A model generated the notes under the pieces. That model searched no databases and was not told the origin of the DNA. It saw only the letters and a program-made list of their open reading frames with translations. 64,000 nucleotides of DNA from Vicia villosa. Its lineage: Eukaryota > Streptophyta > Magnoliopsida > Fabales > Fabaceae. How positions within the stretch are numbered: position 1 is the stretch's first letter; every line of letters starts with the position of its first letter. The DNA lies in assembly GCF_029867415.1 (NCBI RefSeq), contig NC_081183.1, forward strand, positions 12,148,404-12,212,403. The letters are read 5' to 3'. Below are positions 12,241-23,758 of the stretch, in pieces. The translations under genes and the position numbers were made by a program.

Positions 12241-13736
12241 TCCTGAAGATGTAAGTGATTTACCGTCAGAAAGAAAAGTTGAGTTTTCGATCGATTTAGT
12301 TCCTGGAACTAGTCTTGTATCGAGGGCTCCATATAGGATGTCTGCTTATGATGTTGAAAGAGTTGAAGAGTCAACTTGAAGATTTGTTTGAGGAGAGGTT
12401 GATTCGTTCAAGTGTGTCGTCTAGAGGTGCATATGTTTTTGTTGGTTAAGAAGAAGGAAGGTTTTGCAAGGCTTTATGTTGAAACAAAAAGGACAAGTTG
12501 TAGCTTATGCTCCAAAGCAACTTAAGATTCATGAGTGAAATTATCTGACGCAAGATTTTGAGTTGGCCGCCGTTGTTTTTGTTTTAAAACTTTGAAGGCA
12601 ATACTTATTTGGATCGAGATTCGATGTGTATAGTGACTACAGGAGTTTGAAGTATTTGCTTGATCAGAAAGAGTTGAATATGAGACAGAGAAGGTGGTTG
12701 GAATTCTTGAAGGACTAGGATTTTGCTTTGAATTATCATCTGGGAAAAGCGAACGTTGTAGCCAATGCATTGAGTAGGAAATAATTGCATATGTCTATGT
12801 TGATGATTCAAGAATTGGAATTGTTGGAATAATTTCGAGATTTGAGTTTGGTATGTTGAAGCTTACTTGTGGTATTCTTGATGAGATTAGAGAAGGTCAG
12901 AAATCGGATTTGAAATTGGTTGACAAGATGAAATTGATTGATTGAGGATAAGGTGATAATTTTCGGATTGACGAGAACGGTGTCATGAGATGTCGTGATT
13001 GAATTTGTATTCCAGATGTTTCGGATTTGAAAAAGAGAATTTTTGGGATGAAGGGCATCAAAGTGGTTGAGTAATTATCCTGGTGCTACAAAGATGTATC
13101 AAGACTTGAGAAAGTTATTTTTGTGGCGAGGTATGAAGAAGGATATTGCGGAATTTGTGTATTCGTGTTTGACTTGTCAGAAATCAAAGATTGAACATCA
13201 GAAACCGTCTGGTTTGATGCAACCGTTGTCCATTCCTGAGTGGAAGTGGGATAGCATTTCTATGGATTTGTTTTGGGTTTTTCTAGGAAATCGATTAATT
13301 GTGAGGCAATTTGGGTCATTGTAGATGGATTGACGAATTTTGCTCACTCTATTCCGATAAGCAGGGATTATCCGATGGAGAGACTTGCAAAGTTGTATTT
13401 TGAAAAGATTGTGAGTTGGCATGGTATTCCATCGAGTGTTGTTTCTGATAGAGATCCAAAGTTTACTTCTAGATTTTGGAAAGTTTTGTAGAGTACTTTG
13501 ATTATTAAGTTGTGTTTGAGTTTTGTTTATCATCCGCAAGCTGATGGTCAAACGGAGAAGACGATTCAGTAACTTGAGGATCTTTTGAGAGCTTGTATTT
13601 TGAAGCTTTGTATGGTCGAAGGTGTGGAACGCCTTTGTGTTCGTGTGATTCTGGGGAGAGTAAGTGTAGTTTTGGAGATGAGATGGTTGCGTCGATGGTA
13701 TTTTCGAGGACGAAAATATTCTAAGTGGGAGAGAGT
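12241..13736 (+). pseudogene. Tekay-like pol remnant: pieces of RT, RNase H and integrase
   Basis: Several frames are needed. Around 12290-12450 is the N-terminal edge of reverse transcriptase (APYRM, then VKKKEGF-like residues). The RT core is missing. Around 12480-12785 is the end of RNase H ([29 protein letters not shown], then ALSRK). From about 13020 to 13500 is integrase (WRGMKKDIAEFVYSCLTCQKSK for the zinc-binding end; [15 protein letters not shown] and [13 protein letters not shown] in the core). A further fragment at 13600-13690 reads like the integrase C-terminus in a shifted frame. Stops and frameshifts interrupt all pieces. A purine tract, GTGGGAGAGAG, precedes the 3' LTR. This matches chromovirus pol but cannot encode a working enzyme. 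Confidence 0.85.
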
Positions 13737-15533
13737 TGTAACATCCCGATTTTTATTAATTTTTTTATTAATTATATTAGTAATTATATTGTTTGGTGTT
13801 TTTAATAATAACTTATTTATTTAGTTATTATGTGATATAATAATTATTTAAGTATTTAATTATGTGAGTGTTTGTGTTGTTTGACTTAATTGAGTTATTA
13901 GAGAGATATAACTAAATGGGCCTAAGTGATAGAAACATAATGGATGGATTGGTGGGTTAAGCCCAATTGACATAAGTGAGATAGTAAGAGAAGGTTAGGG
14001 TTTTAGAGGTTACTATTTTCATTTGGGGGAAAAGATAGGAAGAAGAGAAAAGAGGCAAAAGGGAAGAGAACAATGGTGGAAGAGAAAAGCTAGAAGAAAC
14101 CTCATTTTCGCAGCAAGTTTCAGCATTGAGTCACCTTAGCAAAACGGATGTATCTCTCAATCCAACCGTTGGATCGTCGCGTGTTTTTGACACAACGTTC
14201 CTGACTCATAGAGGTAAGTTCTGACCGGAGCGATTTTGATTTTGAGGATTTTAAGTTCGTCTGATAAGCTGATTTCCGAACTGGTTTTTAGGTGTGTCTC
14301 CAAATTATGTTTGAAGGATTCATTTTGGAGAAAAGCTTAGAGCTATGGTGAAAGAGTTCATATTTGCCAAGGTAAGGGTGGGGTTCTTTCATGCTAAAGG
14401 GTTGTATGATAGTATGTTATAGTGAGTTTAATTCTATACTTTAATATCCATGTTCTTCTATGTTGCAATTTTGGGTATTTGATGATTTGTTGGAATGTGA
14501 TGATATAAATGTGATAAGTTGTGTGCAATTGATAATCTATGTGTATTAGATTGTTATGTTTGTTGTGAGTAAACCATTGATAGTGAAATAATGGGTTTGT
14601 TATAGAATTGGAAAATAATGGAATAGAAATGTAATAGTTGAATTGAAATTAATATAGTTTAATTATTAATTGGATAGTTAAATTATTAGTTGAATTGATT
14701 CCAATAAGTCTATGTGATTGGAATATACTTGGACTTGGACCAATTATTCGGTTTATCGGTAAATTACGGTATTTTGAGAAATTGTTTGTAATTGTGTTTT
14801 GGCTTGAATATGTATGTTGAGAAATATATATTGTCATGCCAATGATGTTGTTTTGATATTGATTCTTTATGGTTAGTTGGTTAGCATTAATTCTAATGAC
14901 TAATTGCTTGATGTTGAAAATGTGTGTTCATGTATAATTGACAAAAATGAGAATTAACATGAGATAGTATGATTACTAGTGTTAATTGGATTGTATGAAT
15001 CGTAATTGATTAATTGGCCTCTCATATGTGAATGATGTGTGTGTGTTGTGAATGTTGTGTACAATTGGTGGATAATTCATAGAGTTGAATTGTTGTGATA
15101 TGTGGAAAGTTAAGATGGTAGAGATGATCTTAATTGCATATATTTGTGAGATTGTACATACATTCATATCATAGTGTGCCTTGAAACATAGGTGGAATTG
15201 CTTTGAAACACAAGCGTGGCTTGGATTCTAGAGTGAATCGGAAAGCGGTAAACTATATGTTTACATTTGGTGGCTTTGGTCTTGTCCGGATCTGAAGTGT
15301 GGCTAGATTCTATATGAATCGGAAGCGGTGGAACTTTGGGTCCATATTGGGTACCACATGCATAGAGTCACATGTCTTGCATTGAGTTACATTGGAGTTA
15401 TGTGATGTTTGAATATATGTAATTATGTGACTAGGTGATTGTTATGTGTGCATGAGATGTGATAATTAAATTTGGTGATGTTTGATACATGATTTTGGTG
15501 ATATATGTAAATGAAACGTATATGATGAAAATG

Positions 15534-15588
<55 letters not shown>

Positions 15589-16304
15589 TAATGATATATG
15601 TATATATGTGGAATATATGAACCATGTTTTGCCATTGTTGATAGTTGTATTAATTTACGTTGTGATTATGAAGTATATGTTATTATGTGCTTGAATGACA
15701 TACTTGTAAACTTGAATACATTGTTATAGTTGATAGTTAACATTATTGTTGTGATGCAAATTTCTTATATTGAGAAGTGGTGAATTGTGTATGATTTTAT
15801 CTTTGCTATATGTATTATCATACTTTTCTTTATAATGTTTGATATCTCACCCCTTCTGCTGATGTTTCCCCAACCATGGGAAATGGGCAGGTACTCAAGT
15901 ATAACTATGGAAGTTTGTAGGTTCATCGTATCCAGTTGGTGTGTCGCTCTGATACGTAGCACTCGGGGGGTTGTCTATATTGTTGTTTCTATGTTGTTCA
16001 TGTTTTAGTTGTTGAGTTCCAAATTGGATATTGAGAAGTACTATGATGTTTGAATTTGTTTCCGATTAAATAAGATGATTTGTTTATAAAGCTGAATGTT
16101 ATGATTCCGCTGCATATTAAAATGAAGTTGGTTTGTCTAAGAGCTGTTATAAGTTGTTTTGTGCTTATCTGAGATTAAAGTGCTATGTATCTGTTTATGA
16201 GTTGTTAATATGAAGTAAATGTGATATCCCAAATACTTGTTGATAGTTTTTAAAATACTCTGATTTCACGCATGATATTTTCGGGTAGAATTTGGGGTGT
16301 TACA
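13737..16304 (+). repeat. Tekay-like 3' LTR
   Basis: 2568 bp, almost identical to 8717-11277. It ends with GGTGTTACA, followed by the right target duplication GATAT (16305-16309). Confidence 0.95.
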
Positions 16305-17874
16305 GATATCATATTCTGATAAAAGCATTTGCCACCGGGCTAGTCTTCCTGTAAGGGCCGGTTTTTCAAAGATGTACTTTATCGGGTCCATTTTGGAGAT
16401 CAATAGAGTGGTGTGAGTCAACATATACTGCCTCAGTCGGCGAGCAGCCCATACCAAAGCACAGCAAGTTTTCTCGAGTAGTGAGTAGCGGGATTCACAA
16501 TCGGTAAACTTTTTGCTCAGGTAATAAATGGCGCACTCTTTTCGACTAGACTCGTCATGTTGGCCCAGCACACACCCCATAGATCCTTCAAGCACAGTTA
16601 AGTACATAAGGAGCGGCCTTCCGGGAACCGGAGGCATGAGAATTGGTGGCTCTTGGAGATACTGCTTGATCTTTTCGAAGGCTTCCTGACAATGATCATC
16701 CCAATGGATATCTTGATTCTTGCGCAACAACTTAAAGATGGGTTCACAAGTGTCAGTGAGATGAGAAATGAACCTGGCTATGTAATTCAATCTCCCAAGG
16801 AACCCTCGAACTTCTTTTTCATTCTTCGGTGCTGGCATGTTCTGTATTGCTCTTACTTTATCAGGGTCGACCTCAATCCCTCGTTGGCTCACAATGAATC
16901 CGAGTAATTTTCCAGATCGCACTCCAAAAGTGCACTTGTTTGGATTAAGCCTCAACTTGAATTTACGCAAACGAGCAAACAGTTTCTCAAGATATACCAA
17001 GTGTTCCTCCTTAGTCTGGGATTTTGCAATCATATCATCGACGTACACCTCAATCTCTTTATGGATCATGTCGTGGAAAAGAGTCACCATTGCTCGTTGA
17101 TATGTTGCACCAGCATTCTTAAGACCAAAAGGCATCACCTTATAACAATATGTACCCCACGGAGTGGTAAAAGTAGTCTTAGTCATATCTTCAGGAGCCA
17201 TCTTTATTTGATTATAGCCAGAAAAACCATCCATGAAAGAGAACACCGAATACTGAGCAGTGTTGTCGACTAACACATCAATATGAGGCAGAGGAAAATC
17301 ATCCTTTGGACTTGCCCTATTCAAATCTCGGTAGTCAACACACATGCGTACCTTTCCGTCCTTCTTAGGAACAGGTACTATGTTTGCAATCCAAGGAGGA
17401 TACTCACACACAGATAAGAAACCAGCCTTCAACTGTTTTTCAACTTCTTCTTTGATTTTTAAAGCCATATCAGGTCGAGTTCTTCGTGGTTTTTGCTTTA
17501 CAGGCGGACATTCTGGTTTGAGCGGTAACCTGTGCATAACTATGTCCGTGTCTAAACCAGGCATGTCTTCGTATGACCAGGCGAAGATGTCAACGTACTC
17601 TCGAAGCAGCTCGATCAACCTTCTCTTCACATCATTTTGCAAAGCGGTCCCTATCTTGATTTCTCTCTTTGCTTCTTCTGAACCGAGGTTGACGATTTCT
17701 ATGGCTTCTTGATGTGGCTGAGTAGATTTCTCCTCTTGTCTCAAAAGTCTTGCCAATTCCTCAGGGACTTCACAATCTTCCCCACTATCCTCGTTAGCTT
17801 GGTCAATTGGATTCTCAAGGACATTAAGACGTGGAACTGTAACATTATCATTTTTGATGAAATTCGAGCCGGAT
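16305..17874 (-). CDS. Ogre-A pol, upstream part: reverse transcriptase and RNase H1 (exon 2 after the intron)
   Basis: The frame is open on the minus strand from the predicted splice acceptor (exon starts at 17874) to the Tekay-like insertion, beyond which a few residues of insert are read before a stop. It has no early ATG, which fits joining to gag-pro by splicing. Reverse transcriptase shows VDYRDLNRAS, FMDGFSGYNQI, MPFGLKNAGATYQRAM and the catalytic YVDD. RNase H1 follows (YYLSKKFTDCESRYSLLEK, ALVWAARRLRQYM). It converts element RNA to cDNA. The insertion sits between RNase H1 and RNase H2, so the polyprotein is truncated although both halves are otherwise open. Confidence 0.93.
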
Positions 17875-18119
17875 CTGCACGATGGATGATTTATGCCTTA
17901 GAATGCAACACGTAAAAAGAAAAAGAAAAAGCTTTGCCATTTTTTGAAAAAAGTTTTTAAAGTAAAAACAAAAATGAAAGAAATGGAACAGTAATTGCAT
18001 GCGAAGATATGATTTTCATTCAATATTAAACAAATTGAAACAACATGGGGGCCCTTCTTTATACAAGCGGTCAAAATGCTTAGGGCGAAGCATATGACTT
18101 ATCGAAACAAGAAAATTAC
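17875..18119 (-). other. Predicted pro/RT intron of Ogre-A
   Basis: On the minus strand GT follows GGAGAT at 18119 and the acceptor CATCGTGCAG ends at 17875. Removal of 245 bp skips the gag-pro stop and joins the two frames in phase. The same sites and the same length occur in Ogre-B. An intron at this place is known from pea Ogre elements; the exact ends here are my prediction. Confidence 0.8.
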
Positions 18120-21100
18120 ATCTCCATAAAAGTGACTCTGGGGATGTCCAAGATAGTCCAATTGTTGAGCTCCTGTCCAGGCGCAGCATGGCAAATGAAT
18201 CTGGAGAGATCTTCTTCCTCATCATCATCCACAGCGAGAACTTGACTTCCAGAACTGGTGCTTGCACTGACGAACACTTGAGAAATGGGGGGAATCACCT
18301 TCTTTCCAGGAATTATGCTGAGCTGAGTAGAAGAAGGTGGTTGATACCCAAGGCCATACTTGTCTCGCTTCTCATGAACATCAATCAGCTTGCCCCAGGC
18401 ACTATGGGGAGTACCAGCTTCTAAGAAGGCCTTAGCATCATTTAGAGACGAGAGGGGTGCTCCGAGTTCCTTCTTATTCTCAACCACGGGGAGTTTATCA
18501 ACCGACACAATCTCTAAGGCCTGAAAAGGTGTCTCTTGTATCTCTCCCTCCACTTCAACATAACGGTATGACGCCAGATTATTGACAATCAAATCCTCTT
18601 CACCAGTGATCACAACAATCTTGTCATTCACAACAAATTTCAAACACTGATGGAGGGTAGATGTCACAGCCCCAGCAGCATGGATCCAAGGACGACCCAA
18701 GAGGCAAGTGTATGAAGGACTTATATCCATGACATAGAAGGCAATATAGAACATGTGAGGACCAATCAGGACAGGCAGATCTATTTCTCCTTCTACGGAC
18801 CTTCTAGAACCATCAAATGCTCTAACACTCATAGTGCATGGTCTCATCATAATCCCATCCATACTCAGCTTAAACAGAGTAGTCTTGGGCATCACATTAA
18901 GAGAAGAGCCTGTATCAATCAGAACTCGAGACAACACAGCATCCAGACACTTGACGGAAATATGCAACGCTTTGTTATGTGCCCTACCCTCAGGTGGGAG
19001 TTCATCATCAGAAAAACCCAAACAATTACCAGCAGCAATGTTGGTCACAACCCCTTCAAACTGAGGTACGGTAATGTCTTGAGTTACGTGAGCGGAAGCC
19101 AGAACTTTCATCAGAGCATCACGATGAGCTTCAGAATGCACCAGGAGAGACAAGATGGAGATCTTGGCTTGGGTCTGATCAAGTTGGTCAATCACTTTGT
19201 AATCACTTTTCTTAATGATTTTCAAGAGTTGCTCGGCATCTTGTGCATTACGTGTTACAGGAGGATCAACAGCAACTTGCTTTCCTTTTGCTTGTGCACT
19301 AGCCTCTTTATCGGTCTCTTTAGGGAGCGGAGGAGGGGCAGCAAAGATCCGACCACTACGGGTAATGCCACTAGTGCCAGTAATATTAGTGATGCTCGAA
19401 TTACCCACTGGAGGACATTCGAACTTCTTCCCTCGAATATACACGGCATTATAACTCCAAGGAACAGCCTTAGAATCAATCACAGGAGAAGGAACAAGAG
19501 ACGGGGTCGGAGGAGTTGAAGGAGCATTTGGAACCTGAATAACCAACGGAGTCCTCGGAGCCTGAATGACCAAGGGAGTACTCGGAGCACGAATGACCAA
19601 AGGAGTACTCTGATTCTTTGACACCTCAGCGGGATAGTAAGGTATCTCTAGAGTAGCCACATCTTCAACAGGAACGACCCTTTCCACTCTAAGAACACCT
19701 TCATCCATTAGTTTCTGGATTTCTTCTTTCAACCTAGTGCATTCCTCAGGGTTAGAAGAACATTGCAAACAGTAGTCATGTAGTTCACACAAAACCTTTT
19801 GTTGCATAAGATATTCTCTGACAACTGCTAGCGGCATCCTTACCTCATTAACATCACTTACTAGGATCTGATCATCACATAACTCAATAGCATTGGTCGC
19901 ACCAGCATGAGGAGGCATAGGATTATTCTGCACATTAGGACCAGTAGGGGCGAATGAGATAAGCTTGTCATCAAGGAGATCCTGCACTTTATACTTTAAT
20001 GCTCTACACTTTTCAATAGTATGGCCCGGGGCCCCTGAATGAAATTCACATCGAGCATTAACATCATAGCCAGGAGGGAGAGGACTAGGTGGAGGTCCAA
20101 GTTCACGGAGTTGTACCAATTGACCAGCAAGCAACTGGGGGAGAAGCTGAGCATACGGCATGGGAACCGGATCTATACGCCTGTCAGGGTATCTTTGCCT
20201 CTGTGGACCTCTCTGACCTTGAGGCCTAGGATTCTGTTGGCGATTCTGAGGAGCAGCAGCTGGTTGTTGTGGCACGAAAGGCTGTTGAGGTGCCATCCAA
20301 GGTTGTGGAAGAGCAGCAACATATGCTTGAGGGACATACGGACCAGGAACAGCATAGGGCATCGGATAATAAGGAGGTGGAACAGCAGAATATGCAGGAG
20401 CTCGGCCTTGGTCAACAGAAGCGGTACTAGTCTCACCTTCCTTCTTCTTCACAAACCCAGAATACGGCTTCTTACCATTACCACTTGAGTTGCTAGGATT
20501 AGTAACACCTTGAATGGTACCAGCTTTGACACAGTTCTCAACCCTCTCACCAATGATGACTACATCCGAAAAGGAAGGAGAAGTATTACTGACCATGTGC
20601 TGAAGATACGGCCCTTTCAGAGTTCCCATAAACAGATCAATCAACTCTCGGTCCAATAGAGGAGGTTGGACTCGAGCAGCAAGTTCACGCCACCTCTGAG
20701 CGTATTCCTTAAAAGATTCTTCAGATTTCTGTGACATATTTTGCAGTTGTGCACGGCTAGGAGCCATAGCAGTATTATAGTGGTATTGCTTCAAGAAGGC
20801 ATCAACAAGTTCTCCCCAAGTACTAACATTAGACCTCTCGAGCTTCATATACCACTCTAACGGGGCTCCAGTGAGACTGTCCTGGAAGAAATGCATAAGC
20901 AGAGGTTCGTTATCAGCGTGAGCGGCCATCTTACGGCAGTAGGAACGAATGTGAGTCTCGGGGCAGGTAACTCCCTTGTACTTATCAAAATCTGGCACCT
21001 TGAACTTCGGGGGAATAACAATCCCAGGTACCAAGCACATAGCAGCGGTGTCGAAACTCGAAGTTTTAGCAACCTCAACGGCCTTAAGGCGTTCTTCGAG

Positions 21101-21397
21101 AGCCTGATACATCTTAGCAGTCTCGGTCAATTCAGCAGTAAGATCATGTTCAAGATCAATAACCTCATGGTGGTCATCCACTACCTTTGCTATCCCCTCA
21201 ACAGGAATCTCTTTAGTTTTTACTCCTCCGTCAGCAGAGTTGGTAGGAGTATCCTTAATCAATCCAGCAACGCTCTTTCTGAGCTCTTCTTGTCCTTGGA
21301 CAACAACATGGAGAGTCTCCATAAGTTGGGTCATTCTTTCCCCCATAACATCCATATCCCTACGGAGGGCAGCCCGATTCTGCTCAAATTGATCCAT
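18116..21397 (-). CDS. Ogre-A gag-protease
   Basis: An intact 1093-residue frame. I chose the ATG at 21397 (MDQFEQN) because the same start is conserved in Ogre-B. A helical N-terminus (about 1-115) precedes a retrotransposon gag domain (about 145-250, with LTGAPLEWYMKL and SFKEYAQRWREL). Next is a Pro/Gln-rich linker (about 320-420). A variant zinc knuckle (CEFHSGAPGHTIEKC, about 445) replaces the usual CCHC. The aspartic protease has the active-site DTGSS near residue 827 and a later LLGRPW. Gag would form the particle that packages element RNA; the protease cuts the polyprotein. The stop at 18116 lies just inside the predicted intron, so spliced RNA would continue into RT. Confidence 0.93.
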   Translation of the reverse strand: MDQFEQNRAALRRDMDVMGERMTQLMETLHVVVQGQEELRKSVAGLIKDTPTNSADGGVKTKEIPVEGIAKVVDDHHEVIDLEHDLTAELTETAKMYQALEERLKAVEVAKTSSFDTAAMCLVPGIVIPPKFKVPDFDKYKGVTCPETHIRSYCRKMAAHADNEPLLMHFFQDSLTGAPLEWYMKLERSNVSTWGELVDAFLKQYHYNTAMAPSRAQLQNMSQKSEESFKEYAQRWRELAARVQPPLLDRELIDLFMGTLKGPYLQHMVSNTSPSFSDVVIIGERVENCVKAGTIQGVTNPSNSSGNGKKPYSGFVKKKEGETSTASVDQGRAPAYSAVPPPYYPMPYAVPGPYVPQAYVAALPQPWMAPQQPFVPQQPAAAPQNRQQNPRPQGQRGPQRQRYPDRRIDPVPMPYAQLLPQLLAGQLVQLRELGPPPSPLPPGYDVNARCEFHSGAPGHTIEKCRALKYKVQDLLDDKLISFAPTGPNVQNNPMPPHAGATNAIELCDDQILVSDVNEVRMPLAVVREYLMQQKVLCELHDYCLQCSSNPEECTRLKEEIQKLMDEGVLRVERVVPVEDVATLEIPYYPAEVSKNQSTPLVIRAPSTPLVIQAPRTPLVIQVPNAPSTPPTPSLVPSPVIDSKAVPWSYNAVYIRGKKFECPPVGNSSITNITGTSGITRSGRIFAAPPPLPKETDKEASAQAKGKQVAVDPPVTRNAQDAEQLLKIIKKSDYKVIDQLDQTQAKISILSLLVHSEAHRDALMKVLASAHVTQDITVPQFEGVVTNIAAGNCLGFSDDELPPEGRAHNKALHISVKCLDAVLSRVLIDTGSSLNVMPKTTLFKLSMDGIMMRPCTMSVRAFDGSRRSVEGEIDLPVLIGPHMFYIAFYVMDISPSYTCLLGRPWIHAAGAVTSTLHQCLKFVVNDKIVVITGEEDLIVNNLASYRYVEVEGEIQETPFQALEIVSVDKLPVVENKKELGAPLSSLNDAKAFLEAGTPHSAWGKLIDVHEKRDKYGLGYQPPSSTQLSIIPGKKVIPPISQVFVSASTSSGSQVLAVDDDEEEDLSRFICHAAPGQELNNWTILDIPRVTFMEM

Positions 21398-21799
21398 GAC
21401 TCTCTCGTTGCTCCTGGTGCGGTAAGGATGTAAGAAAGTCAGCTTCGTCGTCGGGAAAGAGATCTGAGCATTGGAAGGGACCCCAATTAGAATATGATAA
21501 AAACCTGTAAATGCAATATGCTATGAGTGCATGGGTGCATGTGTGCATGTTTTATTATTTTCAAGATTTTTTAGCTTTGTCTCGAACCAACAACACAAGA
21601 TAACGGAGAAGACAGTGAAGCATAACCAAGATAAGCACAACCGAGATAAGCAAACAGGATAAGGAAACATAATCGATTAATTCCACAACCAAGTTTTTGA
21701 AGTACAACATATTCTGCTCTCATGAGCCAACAATACAGAAAATGGAAATAAGAACCCCATCCAACAAGACTGGTGGTGATTCTATAACAAAAACCAATA
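21398..21799 (-). other. Spacer between ORF1 and gag in Ogre-A
   Basis: 402 bp without a gene. On the minus strand it carries the acceptor-like TTGCATTTACAG just before gag (about 21510), conserved in Ogre-B at 42981-42992. Confidence 0.6.
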
Positions 21800-23614
21800 C
21801 TAAGCAGGATCTCCCATGTCCAAATGACGAAGTGGGCTATCTCCAATGTTCTTATAGCTCCAAGCCTTCATTTCTTCAAACAGCTTTTTGGTCTCAGCAT
21901 GGGTTGGTCTTTTAACAACTTCTTGAATCAATAGGTCTTTTCTGAAATGCATGGTCTCCAAGTAACGGCTTCTCAATTCCCAACCTCTGGCTTCCTCTTG
22001 AGCTTGAGCATCACTCTGCCCCTTTTCTTCCACTCGACCCTTCAACTTGCGAATCTCTTCATAACACCCCTCAATCCTTGCCTGACGTTCCAGAAGGAGC
22101 TTGTCTGCTTTCTTTCGACGGGCTTTCTCAAATTTGGCTATATCAGTCTGGATTTGGAGCCTCTTTGTCAATTCCGCCAACTGATCCTCATAATGCTCTT
22201 TGATCTTCCTCTCTTGAGTTTCATTAGCTTTAGAATTCACAGTCATTCTTGGCCTCTTCTGAGAAGTACTTCCTTTAGCATACAATTCTTCAAGCTCTGT
22301 TTCTCTCATTTTCAACTTATGAAGAGCAGAAAGCTTCTCCTGCCTATCAGTATTCATCTTCACTTGCATTGTTTCCATTTGTTCAGTCAATTTCCGATTC
22401 TGCTCAACAGTTTGATTATAGCAGGGCATGGAAACAATGTTGGGTTGTTTACCAGAGGGAGGGTACAAGGGGTCCTTAGGAGGAAAAGGCATCCCTTGAA
22501 CAGCAACCACAGACTCGATCCACTTAGTATAATCCTCATAAGTAGCACAATCTCGCTGACCAAAATGTTTCTTATCTCTCCAACAAATACTCTTCCAGGC
22601 TTGTACAGCTTCTGCCATCTGCCCATTGTCGGTGACCACATGATAGAAAATGTTCTCAGCTATCTCTGTTTGCTCAGGTGGACTGATAAAAGCATATCCA
22701 AACGTTCTTCTGGCCAAGACGGGGTTATAGTTGATTCCGCCCCTAAGACCCATGAGAGGTACGTTTTTGAATTTTCCGCAACTCATAATAACTTCCTTGT
22801 CATCTAAAGCGCTATTGTACCAGACAATATCTTTAGCCCTCAGCCCCATAATCCTTTCAGCCCATTTAGATGTGTGCCTACTATCAACGAAAGCTCCATG
22901 CTCAGGTAGATGTGACCTGAACCATCGGTATAACAACGGAGCACAGAATCTAACCAGACCTCCCTTACCTCCCTTCTGACCATTCTTGTGATGAATGGAG
23001 TGGTAAACATCCCCCAAAAGCGTAGGAACCGGATTCTGCAAGATGAACATATGAATTGCATTCATGTCAACAAAATTAGGAACGTCTGAGAACATCACGA
23101 TGCCATATATACTTAGAGCCAAGATAGCCCTAAATGTGTCCCATTCCTTTGCTTCAGCAGCCTCACAACCCCTTTTAACCAGAAACTCCATGCAAAAACC
23201 GAAACCTCCTCCCTTCTTGGTGAGGTTTGCTTCCACGACTGACTTGCTCAAATAAAGAGCCTTAGCAATTTCAATGGAATCGGGGGCCTTCATGGTGCTA
23301 TAGTATGGCACTTCCTTCTTTATAGGGAGGCCAAGAAATAGGGAATACTCTTCCAATGTAGGAACCAAGAGGTAGTCGGTGAACGTGAAGCAGCGGAGGG
23401 AAGGATTATAGAACTGAAGCAAAGTATGAACTCCCTCTTGCTCGTACTTGGTGAACGGCATCTTGAGAAGGCTCAGAATGTACCCATATTCCTTTCTGAA
23501 GTTGGTTGTCTCATCTGGCGTAATCTTCTTTGGTAAACACCCAATGGAATCCAGATTCGGATTCAGGAAAGAATAAGAGGGGTTGCGTCTAACAGTCTTC
23601 ATTGGTGTGGCCAT
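21800..23614 (-). CDS. Ogre ORF1 protein (intact copy), plant-mobile-domain-like with C-terminal coiled coil
   Basis: An intact frame before gag, a hallmark of Ogre elements. I use the ATG at 23614 (MATPMKTVRRN), because a conserved acceptor-like TTTATTTTCAG ends about 30 bp before it; a longer frame starts at 23689. Residues ~40-330 form a globular domain with FRKEYGYILSLL, YNPSLRCFTFTDY and LVPTLEEYSLFLGLPI, which I recognise as similar to plant mobile-domain-type proteins. Residues ~390-560 are charged heptad-rich sequence and should form a coiled coil. The C-terminus (SYKNIGDSPLRHLDMGDPA) is conserved in Ogre-B. Its function is not known; binding RNA or Gag is only a guess. Confidence 0.85.
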   Translation of the reverse strand: MATPMKTVRRNPSYSFLNPNLDSIGCLPKKITPDETTNFRKEYGYILSLLKMPFTKYEQEGVHTLLQFYNPSLRCFTFTDYLLVPTLEEYSLFLGLPIKKEVPYYSTMKAPDSIEIAKALYLSKSVVEANLTKKGGGFGFCMEFLVKRGCEAAEAKEWDTFRAILALSIYGIVMFSDVPNFVDMNAIHMFILQNPVPTLLGDVYHSIHHKNGQKGGKGGLVRFCAPLLYRWFRSHLPEHGAFVDSRHTSKWAERIMGLRAKDIVWYNSALDDKEVIMSCGKFKNVPLMGLRGGINYNPVLARRTFGYAFISPPEQTEIAENIFYHVVTDNGQMAEAVQAWKSICWRDKKHFGQRDCATYEDYTKWIESVVAVQGMPFPPKDPLYPPSGKQPNIVSMPCYNQTVEQNRKLTEQMETMQVKMNTDRQEKLSALHKLKMRETELEELYAKGSTSQKRPRMTVNSKANETQERKIKEHYEDQLAELTKRLQIQTDIAKFEKARRKKADKLLLERQARIEGCYEEIRKLKGRVEEKGQSDAQAQEEARGWELRSRYLETMHFRKDLLIQEVVKRPTHAETKKLFEEMKAWSYKNIGDSPLRHLDMGDPA

Positions 23615-23726
23615 ATGTTGGTCGGAGACAAAGCCAAAAGTTCCTGAAAATAAATGAACATGCATGTTAAATGATATGGCGGAATGCATTTCATTGGGAG
23701 AATCCTAAAAGTCTTTTCACTATTTC

Positions 23727-23758
<32 letters not shown>

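Larger units (their letters stand above)
8717..16304 (+). mobile_element. Tekay/Del-like Ty3/gypsy element, non-autonomous, inserted in the Ogre-A pol
   Basis: The element is 7588 bp, with terminal TGTAACATCC and GGTGTTACA and the 5 bp duplication GATAT. LTRs are 8717-11277 (2561 bp) and 13737-16304 (2568 bp). The length gap is explained by a longer AT microsatellite and one extra T. I see only about four substitutions between the LTRs, so insertion is very recent. The internal part is only 2.46 kb and holds a leader and broken pieces of RT, RNase H and integrase. No gag is recognisable. A related copy begins near 62803. It was probably moved by enzymes from a complete relative. Confidence 0.93.

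Noticed and set aside
18755..19519. 254-codon open frame antisense to Ogre-A gag-pro, with a similar 249-codon frame in Ogre-B (44991-45740)
   Set aside because: Conserved only because the sense gag-pro is conserved. It has no domain, and its residues follow the complement of the sense codons.
21947..22807. 286-codon open frame antisense to ORF1
   Set aside because: It is not kept in Ogre-B and has no recognisable domain; a shadow of the sense frame.
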